Of a stretch of 64,000 bases of DNA, positions 1 through 10,902 are shown piece after piece. The notes below the pieces were generated by a model. The model had not been told where the DNA came from. It made no database searches and was given only the letters and a program-made list of their open reading frames with translations. Position 1 is the first letter of the stretch, and each line of letters begins with the position of its first letter. The stretch is from contig CM007314.1 in the NCBI GenBank assembly GCA_000333855.2, positions 1,167,768 to 1,231,767 on the forward strand. Reading direction: 5' to 3'. The position numbers and the translations under genes are program-made. This stretch comes from Endotrypanum monterogeii. Taxonomy: Eukaryota; Euglenozoa; Kinetoplastea; Trypanosomatida; Trypanosomatidae.

Positions 1-120
1 TATATATATATATGACGCGAACGGCTTTCGTCACAAAATAGATTGAAGCTGTTCTCTACACTGTTGGTCGGCGGCCCCGCCGAGTCTCACGGCCATTAGC
101 CCTTTCCGCAACGCGTTCCC

Positions 121-510
121 TCACCTTGTCGATGGGGCGCCGCTGGCGAGGCGCACCATGCGCGAGCTATTGGCTTCTCGTCCTCCGATATGGTCAATGA
201 CTGATTTATCTGTCGTTATGCCGCCATCGTAGCTAACACCAACGACAGAATTGCCGCGCACAAAAATTACCTCAGCATAGCACTCGCGGCTTGTCTCGTG
301 CAGCCCTTCACGACTGCGACGACGCTTGAGAAGGCGCTGACGCTCTACATCTGTTAGAATGAGATTGCCGCAACTGCTCAGCGAGGCGAGACGGCCACAA
401 AGGACACTTGCATCATCCAGCGTCACCTTCACACGGTTACCTACGTACGTGAGGAGGTTCTTCTTCTCGACAGTGACAACCCCATTTGAAGAGGCTGCGG
501 CTGTCGCCAT
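121..510 (-). CDS. SmB-like Sm protein (candidate U2-specific Sm variant)
   Basis: 129-residue protein with a full Sm fold signature. Sm1 (about residues 18-55) reads as LTYVGNRVKVTLDD, then a conserved G, then NLILTDVE. Sm2 (about 78-94) carries FVRGNSVVGVS. The two halves are joined by a basic linker (KRRRSRE), which is typical of SmB rather than of the shorter Sm/LSm proteins. Sm proteins form seven-membered rings on spliceosomal snRNAs in the nucleus. Trypanosomatids are known to replace SmB and SmD3 in U2 snRNP by variants of about 15 and 16.5 kDa; this protein's size and position beside eIF3d suggest the SmB-replacing one, but that is inference. The frame is open further upstream, yet the ATG at 510 is the one that starts just before the Sm domain. 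A poly-pyrimidine tract with AG lies near 732. It could instead be canonical SmB. Confidence 0.75.
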   Translation of the reverse strand: MATAAASSNGVVTVEKKNLLTYVGNRVKVTLDDASVLCGRLASLSSCGNLILTDVERQRLLKRRRSREGLHETSRECYAEVIFVRGNSVVGVSYDGGITTDKSVIDHIGGREANSSRMVRLASGAPSTR

Positions 511-964
511 TTTTCGAGTGTACTTTCTTTGGTTTTCCCCCTTTTTATTTTGTGTGTGTGTGGTGTAGTGGGGGGGAGGCTCTCGGGTCGAGCTGAGACT
601 GGGGGTTCGGGTCTTCCGTTTTTTTTTTTGTGGGGGAGTTGTTGTTCTGTTACACCCCAGGTACAACAGCGAAACGCATGAACAGTCACGGACGAAACGA
701 CTATGGCGGCGTCCTGTACTAGCGGTACCAGCTGCGCGAATGTTGAGGAAGGGGAAAAAAAGGAGAGAGAGGTACGCGGGCAATATTGACGTAAACTGAG
801 AAGTTCAACACGCATGGAATAATTCCCAACCGTCACATGAGAATCGATTCGAGGGCAGAATTGCGAGGGGGAGGAGAAGAGTACATTGTGGGTCGAGGAT
901 GGTAGGGTGAGCTACAGCGACTGGTGATTTGAAGAGGGGAAACGAGTAGGCCTGATTCCACTGG

Positions 965-1008
965 AATATATATACATATACATATATATATATATACATA
1001 TACATATA
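965..1008. repeat. TA/CATA microsatellite
   Basis: Alternating TA with interspersed CATA units, in the spacer between the SulP and Sm genes. Confidence 0.9.
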
Positions 1009-1190
1009 AGCAACTCACGGGAGCACATGCGTACACCACTCGTTCTCCACCCCCTTCTCACACACACGCACGATGTCACTGAGCAGACAAGACCATCTCT
1101 CGTGGGCGTTATTTGTTTTTGTGTGTAAGGGTTACATCCTGAGAATTTTCAGATCGACAACATTCATCGTACTGGGGGTGTGTACGCACC

Positions 1191-1215
1191 CACACACACA
1201 CACACACACACACAC
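1191..1215. repeat. (CA)n microsatellite
   Basis: About 12 uninterrupted CA units, in the predicted 3' UTR of the SulP gene. Confidence 0.95.
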
Positions 1216-1431
1216 TCAGCTATTCTACCCAGCACATCAAGGCGAAGAAACGTGACAGGTGACGAGCAAGAGGCAGCGCCACCAAGGAAATCGATTCTGG
1301 GCTGGTTGGCAGACATGCAAACTCGTTGACCGCGGTTGGCGGGGGTTTTACGATCGCCCGCGAACCGGCATGAGAAGAAGCACCAAAAGCCTCCTGACCG
1401 TAATCTTTTCCTTTTTGTGCCTTCGCCAGTG

Positions 1432-4400
1432 TCAAATGAATCCATCCACAAGCTCTTTCTCTGCCCGCATCATCTGCTCCACAAAGCAACACCGCTGGGA
1501 CGGCGGCTCCGTCGCGAACAACCTGCGACATACAGACGACTGGATTGCAGCCCATTCCCAACGAGACAGCTTTTCCCCCTTAGCGTACCCCTGTCCAGGA
1601 AACCGCGGGATCTGCTCAAACACCTTCGGTGCTGGACGACAGAGCGGTACAGACGGCGAGCGCGCTGTTGTCACGCGGGGCGTGTCGGGAACTGGCGACC
1701 CTCCTTGAAATACCCAGGCGGGAATGTCGAGGTTCCAGAGGCGTCTCCACCACAGCCCCCCGACATCACCGAACTGGCGATCTAACGGCTCTGCAGAGGT
1801 GAGGCCGACTTCTAGCACTGGAGTTCGTCCAGCAGCAATATCATCCGCGGTGCGCTGCACCCAATGGGAAACGGTATCGAACACCGGCACGGTCAGGTCA
1901 AGACTCTGGAGATAGACCGGGAAACCGACCTTGATAGACTCGACAAAAGGCAACAACTCCTCCATGGAGCTCAAGTGCACTACTGGCGTCTCGCTCTCAG
2001 AGATACCGAGTTGTTGCTCAGCACTAGCGATTTCTTGTTCTTCGTGATTAGACAGCGTAATGGGTTCGGAGCTGACAACGATGGCCGGGTTGGTGCCTTC
2101 TCCTAGTCCTGGCGACGAATCTCGCACCCCCTGGCAAACGTGATGGTTATCATTTTCTTGAGCGTGTGATAGGTAGTTGTCGCCCCCGGAAGTCGGTGCT
2201 ACGGAGGGTGTACCGGCGTCTTTTCGTACAGGCTCACCCATAGAAAAAGAAGTCACCGTCGTTGTATGCCCCAAAGTTCGGCTGCTTCGCAAAAAAACGT
2301 CGTCGTCGAGTCCATCGGTGCGACCACGCGCGGTGTGAGTCTCGCGGCGAGGCATTATGTTGAAAATGCGGCGCACGTAGCAGACGTGCTTCACGTTGTT
2401 CACATCATCGTCGCAAACGTCCGGAAAGTAGCGACGGACACGGTCAAAGCAGGCCCAACTCAGCGGATCCATGTTTTTCACGTGCGTGCGAATACCACGC
2501 TTCGCCAAGATACGCGCCGTGTCCTGAATCGCCTCGGCCGCGGAGAAATCTAGCACCGGCATTCGGCCGTGCTGAAAGTCCAGGATAAAGTCCGTCACTT
2601 TCAGGAATATTTGGCCGTGGTGCACGCGGAGCATCTTGAGCATGCAATCCACAAACTCCATACAGGAGCCAAAGAAGAGAACACCATGCAGCTTGATCCG
2701 CAGCACCCTCACCTCGGGGAACCTCTCATCGCGGACGATGTCAAGAAAGTTCACATCGAGCTCGTGAGGGCGGCCCATGAGTGAGCCGGGCAGCACCGGT
2801 GGCAATATCTCCGGCCGTACAAGGCGAGTCCCAGACGAATCTGCGTTTGATCGTTGATTCTTCGCTGCGGGTGGATCGGCTGAGAAACAGCAATGACTCG
2901 CCTCGGGAGTGCTCACTGCCCAAGTCTCGGAGCACTGCGTCAACCGAGCACTTAGCCGCGGCGGCGTCTGTTGGAGCTCCTCAGGTTCTTGAGACTGCTG
3001 TCGCAATCCGCTCACCCTACGCGTTGGACACACGCTTTCCATCGGGCTAAGTCGCACTCTGCCGCGCGCCATGTTCCACATGAAGAAGACGAGGGCCGCT
3101 GCGAGGCCGGAGGCGGCGCCGATAGCAAGGTCAGAGATGACTGTGACAACGGTGACAACGATGGCGACCACCGACTCCTGGAAGGAGATTCTCTGCAGGA
3201 ATATCATAGCTAGCATCCGCCAGTCTGCCGTCTTGGAGGAGACGCCGAAGACTACGGCAGAAAGCGCACCCATGGGCACGATGCCGATGGCCCTGTAGAG
3301 TGCGAGCGGAATGACCACCATGAGCAGCGCGCAAATAAAGCTGCTGACACGACGTGTACCGCCGCCGATTTCGATGTTGAGAATGCACGGGCCGAAGACA
3401 ACGCAGCCCGACATGCCCTGAAAGAAACCGTTCAGGATGTGCGCAGCACCCAGTGCTAATGACTCACGCTCGAAGCTCGTCGGTGTCTCCGTCAACTGCT
3501 GGATTTTGTAGCCACTCATAAAAGACTCCACGGAAGATATTATAGCGGTAAGTACAGAGGCCACCATAACGTCCTTGATGGCCTCTGTATCGGCCCAATT
3601 CACGTCCGGTATCATGGGTTTGGGAAAGCTACCGTGCAGCTGATAAAGATCGCCGATGGTCACCGTCCCCATTTTGAAAATGTATTCGATGGCGGTACCA
3701 ACGACAACGGCAACAAAGGCGGATGGCACGACTGTGGTGAAGTATGGCATAAGCATCATCACTGAATAGGTGACGACGCAAATGACAGCGGTGTAGATTG
3801 CCTGAAGTCCTGTCACAAAGTTTCCGTCCACTCGTCTGAACTGCTGGATCTGGTTCACGACCATGCTCAGGGCTAGGCCGTTGCAGAAACCTAGCATGAG
3901 AGACGCAGGGAGAAGACGAACGAGACGCGCAAAACGAAAAATGCCGGGCAGTAGTAGGAAGCCGCCTGCGATAACGGATACTGCACTCGCTGCACCGTAG
4001 CCGTGCTTGTCGACGAGATTTGGGTACAGCACCACCACCGCACCCGCGATCGCCGTTATTTGGCCTGGGCGACCACCGAACACGCAGGATATGACTCCCA
4101 GAAAAAACGAGGAATAGAGACCAACCAGGGGCTGCCCGTGTCCCATCAACGCAAACGCGACGGAGGGAGCAACTTGAGCGACAGCCAACGTAAGACCAGC
4201 CAATACGTCCGTTTTGAGCGCAATCAGCGAGCCATCCGTCCAGCTCTCTCGCATCAAGATGCGCATCAGCAAGCTGTAACTGCTCTTCTGGGTGGCTGAG
4301 TGGTCCGTCAAGCTGTCATTGTGGTGGTCATTGCCTCTTTGACCGCCCGCCTCCGTTTCGTGCGATGACAGGCAGAGACACGAGAAGTACCATCCGCAAA

Positions 4401-4512
4401 AGCGCCGCAAGCGGGAGGGACGGTGGCATTCCGTCGGTGACGTCGCAGCGCCGCCCGAGCGCTCTCTCGTCAACGTCGACACCGTCTGTGGATGGTCTGT
4501 TGCGGAGAGCAT
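1432..4512 (-). CDS. SulP-family anion (sulfate) transporter with STAS domain
   Basis: 1026-residue membrane protein. After a hydrophilic N-terminus of about 100 residues comes the SulP transmembrane core (about 100-485), with family-like segments such as DVLAGLTLAVAQVAPSVAFA, ASLMLGFCNGLA and SVESFMSGYK. It is followed by a STAS domain (about 585-705) containing LRIKLHGVLFFGS and VLDFSAAEAIQDTA. Family members carry sulfate, bicarbonate or other anions; substrate and membrane cannot be read from the sequence. Beyond the STAS domain lies a tail of about 320 residues, unusually long, with a low-complexity part followed by a more ordered-looking stretch near residues 860-960 (LPFVESIKVGFPVYLQSLDL). 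The frame is open to about 4572, but the first in-frame ATG is at 4512, so I start there. Stop is in the 5' part of a CA-rich spacer. Confidence is high for family, low for substrate. Confidence 0.93.
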   Translation of the reverse strand: MLSATDHPQTVSTLTRERSGGAATSPTECHRPSRLRRFCGWYFSCLCLSSHETEAGGQRGNDHHNDSLTDHSATQKSSYSLLMRILMRESWTDGSLIALKTDVLAGLTLAVAQVAPSVAFALMGHGQPLVGLYSSFFLGVISCVFGGRPGQITAIAGAVVVLYPNLVDKHGYGAASAVSVIAGGFLLLPGIFRFARLVRLLPASLMLGFCNGLALSMVVNQIQQFRRVDGNFVTGLQAIYTAVICVVTYSVMMLMPYFTTVVPSAFVAVVVGTAIEYIFKMGTVTIGDLYQLHGSFPKPMIPDVNWADTEAIKDVMVASVLTAIISSVESFMSGYKIQQLTETPTSFERESLALGAAHILNGFFQGMSGCVVFGPCILNIEIGGGTRRVSSFICALLMVVIPLALYRAIGIVPMGALSAVVFGVSSKTADWRMLAMIFLQRISFQESVVAIVVTVVTVISDLAIGAASGLAAALVFFMWNMARGRVRLSPMESVCPTRRVSGLRQQSQEPEELQQTPPRLSARLTQCSETWAVSTPEASHCCFSADPPAAKNQRSNADSSGTRLVRPEILPPVLPGSLMGRPHELDVNFLDIVRDERFPEVRVLRIKLHGVLFFGSCMEFVDCMLKMLRVHHGQIFLKVTDFILDFQHGRMPVLDFSAAEAIQDTARILAKRGIRTHVKNMDPLSWACFDRVRRYFPDVCDDDVNNVKHVCYVRRIFNIMPRRETHTARGRTDGLDDDVFLRSSRTLGHTTTVTSFSMGEPVRKDAGTPSVAPTSGGDNYLSHAQENDNHHVCQGVRDSSPGLGEGTNPAIVVSSEPITLSNHEEQEIASAEQQLGISESETPVVHLSSMEELLPFVESIKVGFPVYLQSLDLTVPVFDTVSHWVQRTADDIAAGRTPVLEVGLTSAEPLDRQFGDVGGLWWRRLWNLDIPAWVFQGGSPVPDTPRVTTARSPSVPLCRPAPKVFEQIPRFPGQGYAKGEKLSRWEWAAIQSSVCRRLFATEPPSQRCCFVEQMMRAEKELVDGFI

Positions 4513-5366
4513 TGCTGTGGGTAAGTTTGGGGGGGGGAGATACTGCACACCATAAAGGTATTGAGTATCCACCGCACAACTCAGGAAAGGAGGGCGAGCG
4601 TCACCAGCGCCGAGTGAACGACAGGAAACAACATAAAAAATTTAAAGGGATCGAAAAAATAGACCAAAAAAAAATACGACGGCGCCTCCCCCTTCCTCCC
4701 TCACACAGACAGACGAGGCAAGGGAGGAGGAGGCAAAGAGGAGGCAATACACGCAGATATGTGAGGCAAAGGACGCTGCTTCAGCAATCCACAGACACCA
4801 CGCGATCACTGTAGAGAAATGGAAAACAAAGGAGACAAAAAAGTTGGAGAAGGGAGCGTCGACCTGCTCGATACGCACCCACACAAGGCACAACTTGCAC
4901 ACCAACTAATCCTTCCGTCACTTTTTGGGAGTCAGTAAAGCTGTAGAGAGTTCCGCTCTCTCGACCGCCTTGCAAAAAAAAAAAAGGGAGAGGGAGAGGG
5001 AGAGGGGGGCGTGATAAGAAAAGGAAAAGGGGGAAAAGGAGTGTGGCGAGTGCAGGGCGACTAGGGGAAAAACTACGACCAGCGAAAAGCAAAACAGATG
5101 CTCAGCTCACCACTAGACCGTAGGAGATGAGATATGAAATCAAATACGCCTGTAAACGATAGAGCAGTGAAAAGTAGGGCAGTAACAAGGGAGAAGTTCT
5201 ACAGCGACTACTCAGAAAATATAGAAACTTTTGGTTCAACAATCGCGGAGCGACGGTGAGTGAAAAAAGCAGTGGATAAGGAGACGAGATGAAACGAAAT
5301 ATGTTCTTATTCTTTCCTCACTGTCGGGAGGTGTGTGTTTTTTTTACTTACTCTCCCCCTACATTT

Positions 5367-5369
<3 letters not shown>

Positions 5370-5403
<34 letters not shown>
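5370..5403. repeat. (TA)n microsatellite
   Basis: Seventeen near-perfect TA units followed by TGTGTG; non-coding spacer. Confidence 0.95.
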
Positions 5404-5409
<6 letters not shown>

Positions 5410-6231
5410 ACTTCTATTTATGGTTTTGTGTGACTTTGCTCGAGTATCGGGGTGCGGAGGAGATCGGACCTCTCACAGCCGATGCTCGCTGGTTTTTTTT
5501 TCTTGTCGTGAATATCTTCCTCTCGGGGAGAAAAGTGCACACGGTACACACCGGAGCGGTGAGAGGGGAGAGGGGGTCGAATGAGTTGCGCGAAAATTAA
5601 AAAAAAAAGTGACCGCAAAACTTGTCTACACCACCATCATACTCAAAAGGAAAGACGATCGAGCACAATGTTCAAGGAGGCACTCAAGCATAAGCCAATG
5701 AGAGAAAAAAAGGGGTGGGGGATGCATCAAGCCACAACACATGCACAAAAAATATACTCAGGGAACACAAAGTGATAGAGACGGAGGAGAAGCAATATCC
5801 ATCGGCAACTGGCGCCGTGTCACACCTTTCCCCCGACACCGCTGCAGCAGCACTGTTATCGCCAATTATCCGACGCCGGCCAACTGTAAGAAGACAGGCT
5901 GGATCTTCAATTGGGTGGCTCACACGAACTCTCTGCGTGTGAGAAGGAATTGGTATGTAGCTCTGGAAACGAAGAGGTGAGGCGTAGGTAAAATAAAAAG
6001 ATGTAAAATGTGCTGCGCAGCGGAGCGCGCACAAGTGCAGAGGGTAGACGAATAGATGAATAGAAGGAAGCCCACACCACAAACCTTCGCAAATGCTGAG
6101 AAGGATTTAGAGGTGGGATGAGGGGGGGAGCAAGTAAGTAGACCTTCGTGTGTGTGACGGGTGACAGGAAACAATAATGGACGCCAAGTGTGTGCAGAAG
6201 CAATCGGAATCCCACAAACAATTTACATATA

Positions 6232-6256
6232 TTTATATATATATATATATATATAT
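6232..6256. repeat. (TA)n microsatellite
   Basis: About 12 TA units in the predicted 3' UTR of the KRR1 gene. Confidence 0.95.
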
Positions 6257-6898
6257 TGTAGACGTGCAAACCTCTGTTGCGTGTGTGGGGCTAAGGGAGA
6301 ACCCGTGCTACTGTGGTAAGTGATATCGCCGAGTGGGAGTGCTGGGACCAGAACACGGAGGACGAGGACTTTGGGGGATATTTAGTTGCCAACGAAGCCG
6401 AGCGCTTTGAAACAAGAGTTACCCAAATGACAGGCAGAAGAAGAGATGGTGAGAAAGTAGAGAATTCACCATTATGCTTTAGTGTCAAATTGCAGCTTAG
6501 CAACCGCAAGAAGCGTGGTTTGTGTGTCGGTGAGGTGGGATGAGAGTGGTGGGTGGGCTGGAGGTCCTCTACGTCTTGCTGTGTCGAGGCGAGGAACACA
6601 TGTAGAAGGAGGATATGCAGTGAAACAAGCCGCAAGGTGCCATTGAAGTGGCGTCCAGAGAGGAAGCCTCGCGTACTTGCAGCTTTGCTTCCCCTGAATG
6701 CTGCCATGTTCTTCTCTTTTTTTTTTTTATATGTGTCTGAGGACGACTGTGTTTCGTATTTAGTTACCGCTGTCGTGAACAGGATGGAAGAGGCGGAAAA
6801 GAGTATTACACGAGTGAGGTATCACGAACCGAACGCAAATAAACACCGAGGCGCGTATCACCTGACAGGCAGCAGAGAACAACGATGACAACTGTTGG

Positions 6899-7867
6899 TC
6901 ACTTAGGGGCTTTCTTCGATGTAGCCACTTCCCTCTTTTTCGTGTTCCCTTTGCTGCTAGTACCAGCTGGAGTCGACTGGGGTGCAGAGGCCGTGCCCTG
7001 CAGCTCCAGCTCCTGCTTGGGTCGGCGCTGGCGCGGAGCGAGAAAAGCTTCGCCGGTCTCCATCGCGATATCTTCCAGCCGCCTCGGTGGGGCCGGCGGA
7101 AAGATTGTCTTTTCCTTGCCTGCCTGCTTTCGTTTCGACTCCCTCATCCGCTCCTTCTTGATCTTACGCACAACCTTTTGCTTCTCCTTGTTCGGCTGGC
7201 TCTTCTTATAGACGGGAATAAAACGGGACCAGTCCTCGTGTTTCATGTCCTCGCGCTTGCCCAACTCGCGCTTGATCAGCAGCTGCCTCAGGCCGTAGAT
7301 GGGGTGAATGTTGTTCATACAGTCCTCCACGATGCTCCGCACCATGTGTGTACCCTTGACAGGGCCCATCACCGCCACTGTTTTACCTTGCACAAGGACG
7401 TAGCATCCGGTGAGAATTTCGAGGGCTTTGAGAGTCTGGGCCTTGGGGCCGATCAGGCGATCCCGTCGCTTCACAAAGCGACGCACACTGCCGCCCTTGA
7501 CGGCGATGTTAATAATATCACACGTGATGTCTGTCTGGAAGATCTTTTGCGCCTGGGCAAGAGGAACATTTCGGGCGAGCAGTTTGATGAAGTCCCGTGC
7601 GTCGACAATTGCATAAGGATCCCAGGTGCGGCGAGTAGTTGCCACTGTCATGCTACCCTCCAGTAAGTCAAGCTTGCCGATCAACTGATGCTGCGCGAGC
7701 AGTTCCTCTACTGCGGGCCAGATACTCTTGATGTAGCTCTCCAGGTATGACGGAAAGAGGGTGGCAAAAGTTGTCTCGTCCACGCAGCATGCTCCATCGG
7801 GAACATCCTCCTGCGTCAGCGGCGGTACAAAAAATTTAGAGTTGCTGTTGGTTGCCGAGGTCATCAT
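6899..7867 (-). CDS. KRR1: KRR1 small-subunit processome component (KH domain)
   Basis: 322-residue protein closely matching KRR1, a nucleolar factor of the small-subunit processome needed for 18S rRNA maturation and 40S assembly. The N-terminal half has the family stretch FPSYLESYIKSIWP (about 38-51) and TTRRTWDPYAIVDARDFIKL (about 77-96). The single KH-type domain spans about 135-188 (RRDRLIGPKAQTLKALEILT, then GKTVAVMGP), followed by the conserved NIHPIYGLRQLLIKREL. The tail is lysine-rich (KVVRKIKKERMRESKRKQ), as in yeast and human KRR1. Length is normal for the family. The frame is open to about 7966 without ATG. Two adjacent ATGs occur at 7867 and 7864; the first was taken. Confidence 0.95.
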   Translation of the reverse strand: MMTSATNSNSKFFVPPLTQEDVPDGACCVDETTFATLFPSYLESYIKSIWPAVEELLAQHQLIGKLDLLEGSMTVATTRRTWDPYAIVDARDFIKLLARNVPLAQAQKIFQTDITCDIINIAVKGGSVRRFVKRRDRLIGPKAQTLKALEILTGCYVLVQGKTVAVMGPVKGTHMVRSIVEDCMNNIHPIYGLRQLLIKRELGKREDMKHEDWSRFIPVYKKSQPNKEKQKVVRKIKKERMRESKRKQAGKEKTIFPPAPPRRLEDIAMETGEAFLAPRQRRPKQELELQGTASAPQSTPAGTSSKGNTKKREVATSKKAPK

Positions 7868-9134
7868 GAAGTCCTGAGTTACAACTGTCGTTCCGTAAGA
7901 TAGAAGAGGTTGAGCAAAAAAGGTGGTGGAGGGGGAGGTGGTTCGTGAGGCCACTCCACTTTCCACGCACGCACGAGAGGCAGATCGACTGCAGTTGAGG
8001 GAAGAAGAAAGTATAAAACAAAATGAATGTTAATTTGGTACAGTTGTGCTGATGTAGATACTACTCCGTCGTGGCTATGAGCGAGTACACGCCCGAGAGG
8101 TATGTGTGTGTGTGTGTATATATGTATTTTTAGGTGCACGCGTGATTTCTGTCTCTCCGAGGGTAACAAGCTACACACGCTAACCGCATACACACGTGCA
8201 GCAATGCGGTGGTGGCGGTTAGCCACAGTATATATATGTATATGTATATATACACGCAGTTTCGAGGAGATGCGAGCCGAGGGAGATAGTGAATGTCTAC
8301 ATGTGAGGAGAGTGGATGACCAGAGGGTTCGAGTGACCGGAAAAAAAAAATGAAATCCAAGTATAGCAAGCGCAGGGGTCTCAGTTACACTTTTGCATAC
8401 GCCCCCCCCCTCCCCCCGTCTTTGTCAAGTCCGAGGATCACCAAGAATTGCTGGTTTGCGCGCCTCCCCCCCACACGCACAAACGGGGATGCAGGGTCCC
8501 TTTTTGCAGGGGAATTTTATGCCTCCTGTATTTGTGGTGAGGAGGAGAGAAGAGGGACACTGATTTTTCTGAATGCGCGTGCCTTTTGGACGGCGAACTC
8601 AACGCAGTCGGGCGCGCAATGAATACAATAACTCGCCTATGCAGTGATAAAAACGAGAAAGTGTTCATGAGCGGCGACATTAGCAGGCACCGTCGCGCTC
8701 CGTCACACTGTGCATCTCTTAACCTACGCAAACATCACTGCTAGGCAGCTGATGTGGCGGCTTCGCTTCCCTTGAGCGTGCACGGCTGAAGAAAGGTTTT
8801 CCCCACCAACCATCACACCCACCACCCCAAATATATAAGCCCAAGCGAGGGAGGACTAGCGTGGAATCAGGTACTCGCAGAGTTGCACGCTGAAAGGTCA
8901 AGTGAGGCCAGCAGGTGTCGCAGATAGGTGGACTTTACCGGCCAACATCACACCCACGGGATTCACATGATGGCTATCGAGGGCAGATCGGTACACACTA
9001 CGAGGGCCTCAAATTCCCCCACCCAAGGGAGTCACATCAAGTCACCCTCTGCGCGACGGGAAGCTAGAACCCATGAGAGGTATTTGGTGTACTCGTGTTT
9101 CCCAGACGTGTTCTCCCCTTCTCGGCTAAGTCGC
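7868..9134. other. 1.3-kb spacer
   Basis: No gene seen. It holds the KRR1 5' leader and the 3' UTR of the small gene to the right. Short TG/TA tracts occur at about 8104-8130 and 8229-8252. Confidence 0.7.
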
Positions 9135-9422
9135 TCATTCGAACTCCCATCCGCCCTGCTCCGTTGCCTTAAGAATGCGTGCAGGAACAATTACTTCATT
9201 CCCTGCAGGCTCCACAACTTGGTCGTCGTCCAAGGGCACAGCGATGTCTCCGACAGGTGCGGCCACATGCACCGAATCGAACGGACGCTGCAGCAGACCC
9301 GCCAAGGTTTTGCGTATATCGCCGTAGCGGCCACCCTTCGGACACGCTACAAACACGACAGTGTTTTTGCTTTCACAACGCACGGAGCAGGCAAAGTCCT
9401 GAAATAGTTTAGTTTGATCCAT
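9135..9422 (-). CDS. Small conserved-looking hypothetical protein (95 aa, possible beta-grasp fold)
   Basis: 95 residues, not recognised. It is kept because it has a clean ATG (9422), coding-like composition unlike the spacers around it, and spacing to both neighbours that suits a separate gene. The order of hydrophobic strands and one helix (NTVVFVACPKGG, then DIRKTLAGLLQRP, then SVHVAAPVGDIAVPLDDDQV, then NEVIVPARIL) resembles a ubiquitin-like beta-grasp fold, with the DDD turn where ubiquitin has its short loop. That is a pattern judgement, not a match. There are no cysteine clusters, membrane segments or targeting signal. Function unknown. Confidence 0.6.
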   Translation of the reverse strand: MDQTKLFQDFACSVRCESKNTVVFVACPKGGRYGDIRKTLAGLLQRPFDSVHVAAPVGDIAVPLDDDQVVEPAGNEVIVPARILKATEQGGWEFE

Positions 9423-9879
9423 TTTTTTGTTTTTGTGTGTGAGTGGATGTGTAGAGGTGGAGGAAAGGAGGGGGGGGGCGGGGGGAGTGTGCGAGGACAG
9501 AGTGTAATCGAAAAAGCAGAGCGAGTCGACTCGACTGTATGCGTCCTGTGGGCTCTGCACTACGTACAATTCTGAACCGATGACGAAGAACACCGCGACG
9601 CCCACCTTCACACAAGCACACACGATAAGTCACGAGAGCTGTGAAGCAACACAGCTTCCATGCAGACGCAGCGAGAAGCAGAGAGGGGGGGAATCCAGGG
9701 AAAAGTAAGCGTACAAATAGCGAAGAACTCGTTTGCTTTGAACATGCGATGAGGAGAAAAGCAAAAGGGAAAAACTGAAGAGCGCCACGGTAGAGCGATC
9801 AACTACCACACCCACGCCTCTTGCCCTCAGCACAACCGCCCGTATACACACACCCTACTGTTGTTTATGTATTCTTATG

Positions 9880-9899
9880 TATATATATATATATATATA
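9880..9899. repeat. (TA)n microsatellite
   Basis: Ten TA units in a spacer. Confidence 0.95.
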
Positions 9900-10128
9900 C
9901 ACTTCGTACTTTCGCTTTGATTTTTGGCAAAGTAACTTTCACGTCTGCATTTACGGAGATCACTTTTGACCTCCTTCGGCAAAGCAGTTCGCCAGCGACG
10001 TCGACGTCGATCTGGCGTGCATAGTAACACACAAATATATGTATAAAAACAGTACGCAAAATGACGATCGTATATCTCGACCCCCTCCCCCCGGGGGGTC
10101 AAGTACCATGAAATGCTGCATCACAGTT

Positions 10129-10155
10129 ACACACACACACACACACACACACACA
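10129..10155. repeat. (CA)n/(GA)n microsatellite
   Basis: About 13 CA units running into four GA units, in a spacer. Confidence 0.95.
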
Positions 10156-10902
10156 GAGAGAGAGAAAGCATGAAAAAGTCAAAATGGACATGCATTGAAT
10201 ACTTCTTAAATGCGCGCAGTGAGGCGATTAGAAAAGCACTGCCCCATCCTAGGAGACGGAGCGTAGATCACCACCACCGATGCCATTGCTTTTTTGACGA
10301 CTCACAAGACCCTGGGGGCTCCCTAACGATTCATGTCCCGCAAACAGGGCTACTGCGCTCTTCATGTACACGTAAGGATAGACTGAAGATGATGGGGGAA
10401 AAAAAAAGATCTAACGAACGCACACAAAGAGGGATGAGATATTCTCTTCTTCCCCCCCCAAAAAAAAAACTATATATATAATAATAATAACAGCAGCCTT
10501 GAACATAAAAACACAACCTACCCTCACCTCACTCCAAGGAAAACGTGCAAAACAGGTATCAGCGGGTGCAGAGCGGCTTGGGAAGGATGAGGTGGGGAGA
10601 GAGTGACAACAAGAAGGGAGAGGAGGGAGGGAGCGAGCGAGAAGGCCCGGATAGCCGACTGTCGAGCGCTCATTAAATGCAGGACAGGGGAGGGGGGGGA
10701 AGGCTTCGGGGATGGCACACACGTAGAGAGACATATTTCAGCATCTCCACGAGAGGTACATGGCGTGCGCTCTTGGTTCGACCGCTCTTCCCCGACTTCC
10801 CAACCTTTTCTTCTGGACAGGGGAGACGAAGCTTGAGGCGTGTAGAGAGAGGGACAAGGGAGGTGGTTACACAGAGGGTCAGCACGCGTTTCACCACGAG
10901 CC

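Larger units (their letters stand above)
511..1431. other. Spacer between SulP and Sm genes
   Basis: No convincing gene. It should hold the 3' UTR of the SulP gene and the 5' leader of the Sm gene. A candidate spliced-leader acceptor (AG at 732-733, minus strand) follows a pyrimidine tract at about 743-772. A compound TA/CATA tract and a (CA)n tract lie in the SulP 3' side. Confidence 0.7.
4513..6898. other. 2.4-kb spacer between KRR1 and SulP genes
   Basis: No supported gene. Open frames here are short, low in complexity and mostly lack ATG starts. The minus strand is pyrimidine-rich, for example the poly(T)/CTCCCT tract at about 4973-5010 followed by AG at 4969-4970, a candidate spliced-leader acceptor for the SulP gene. 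Two (TA)n tracts lie in the middle and right part, which should be the KRR1 3' UTR. Confidence 0.7.
9423..10902. other. 1.5-kb spacer
   Basis: No gene seen. Minus-strand pyrimidine runs at about 9460-9490 lie close to the 95-residue gene. The rest should be the 3' UTR of the CNNM-type gene and carries (TA)n and (CA)n tracts and long purine runs on the plus strand. Confidence 0.7.
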
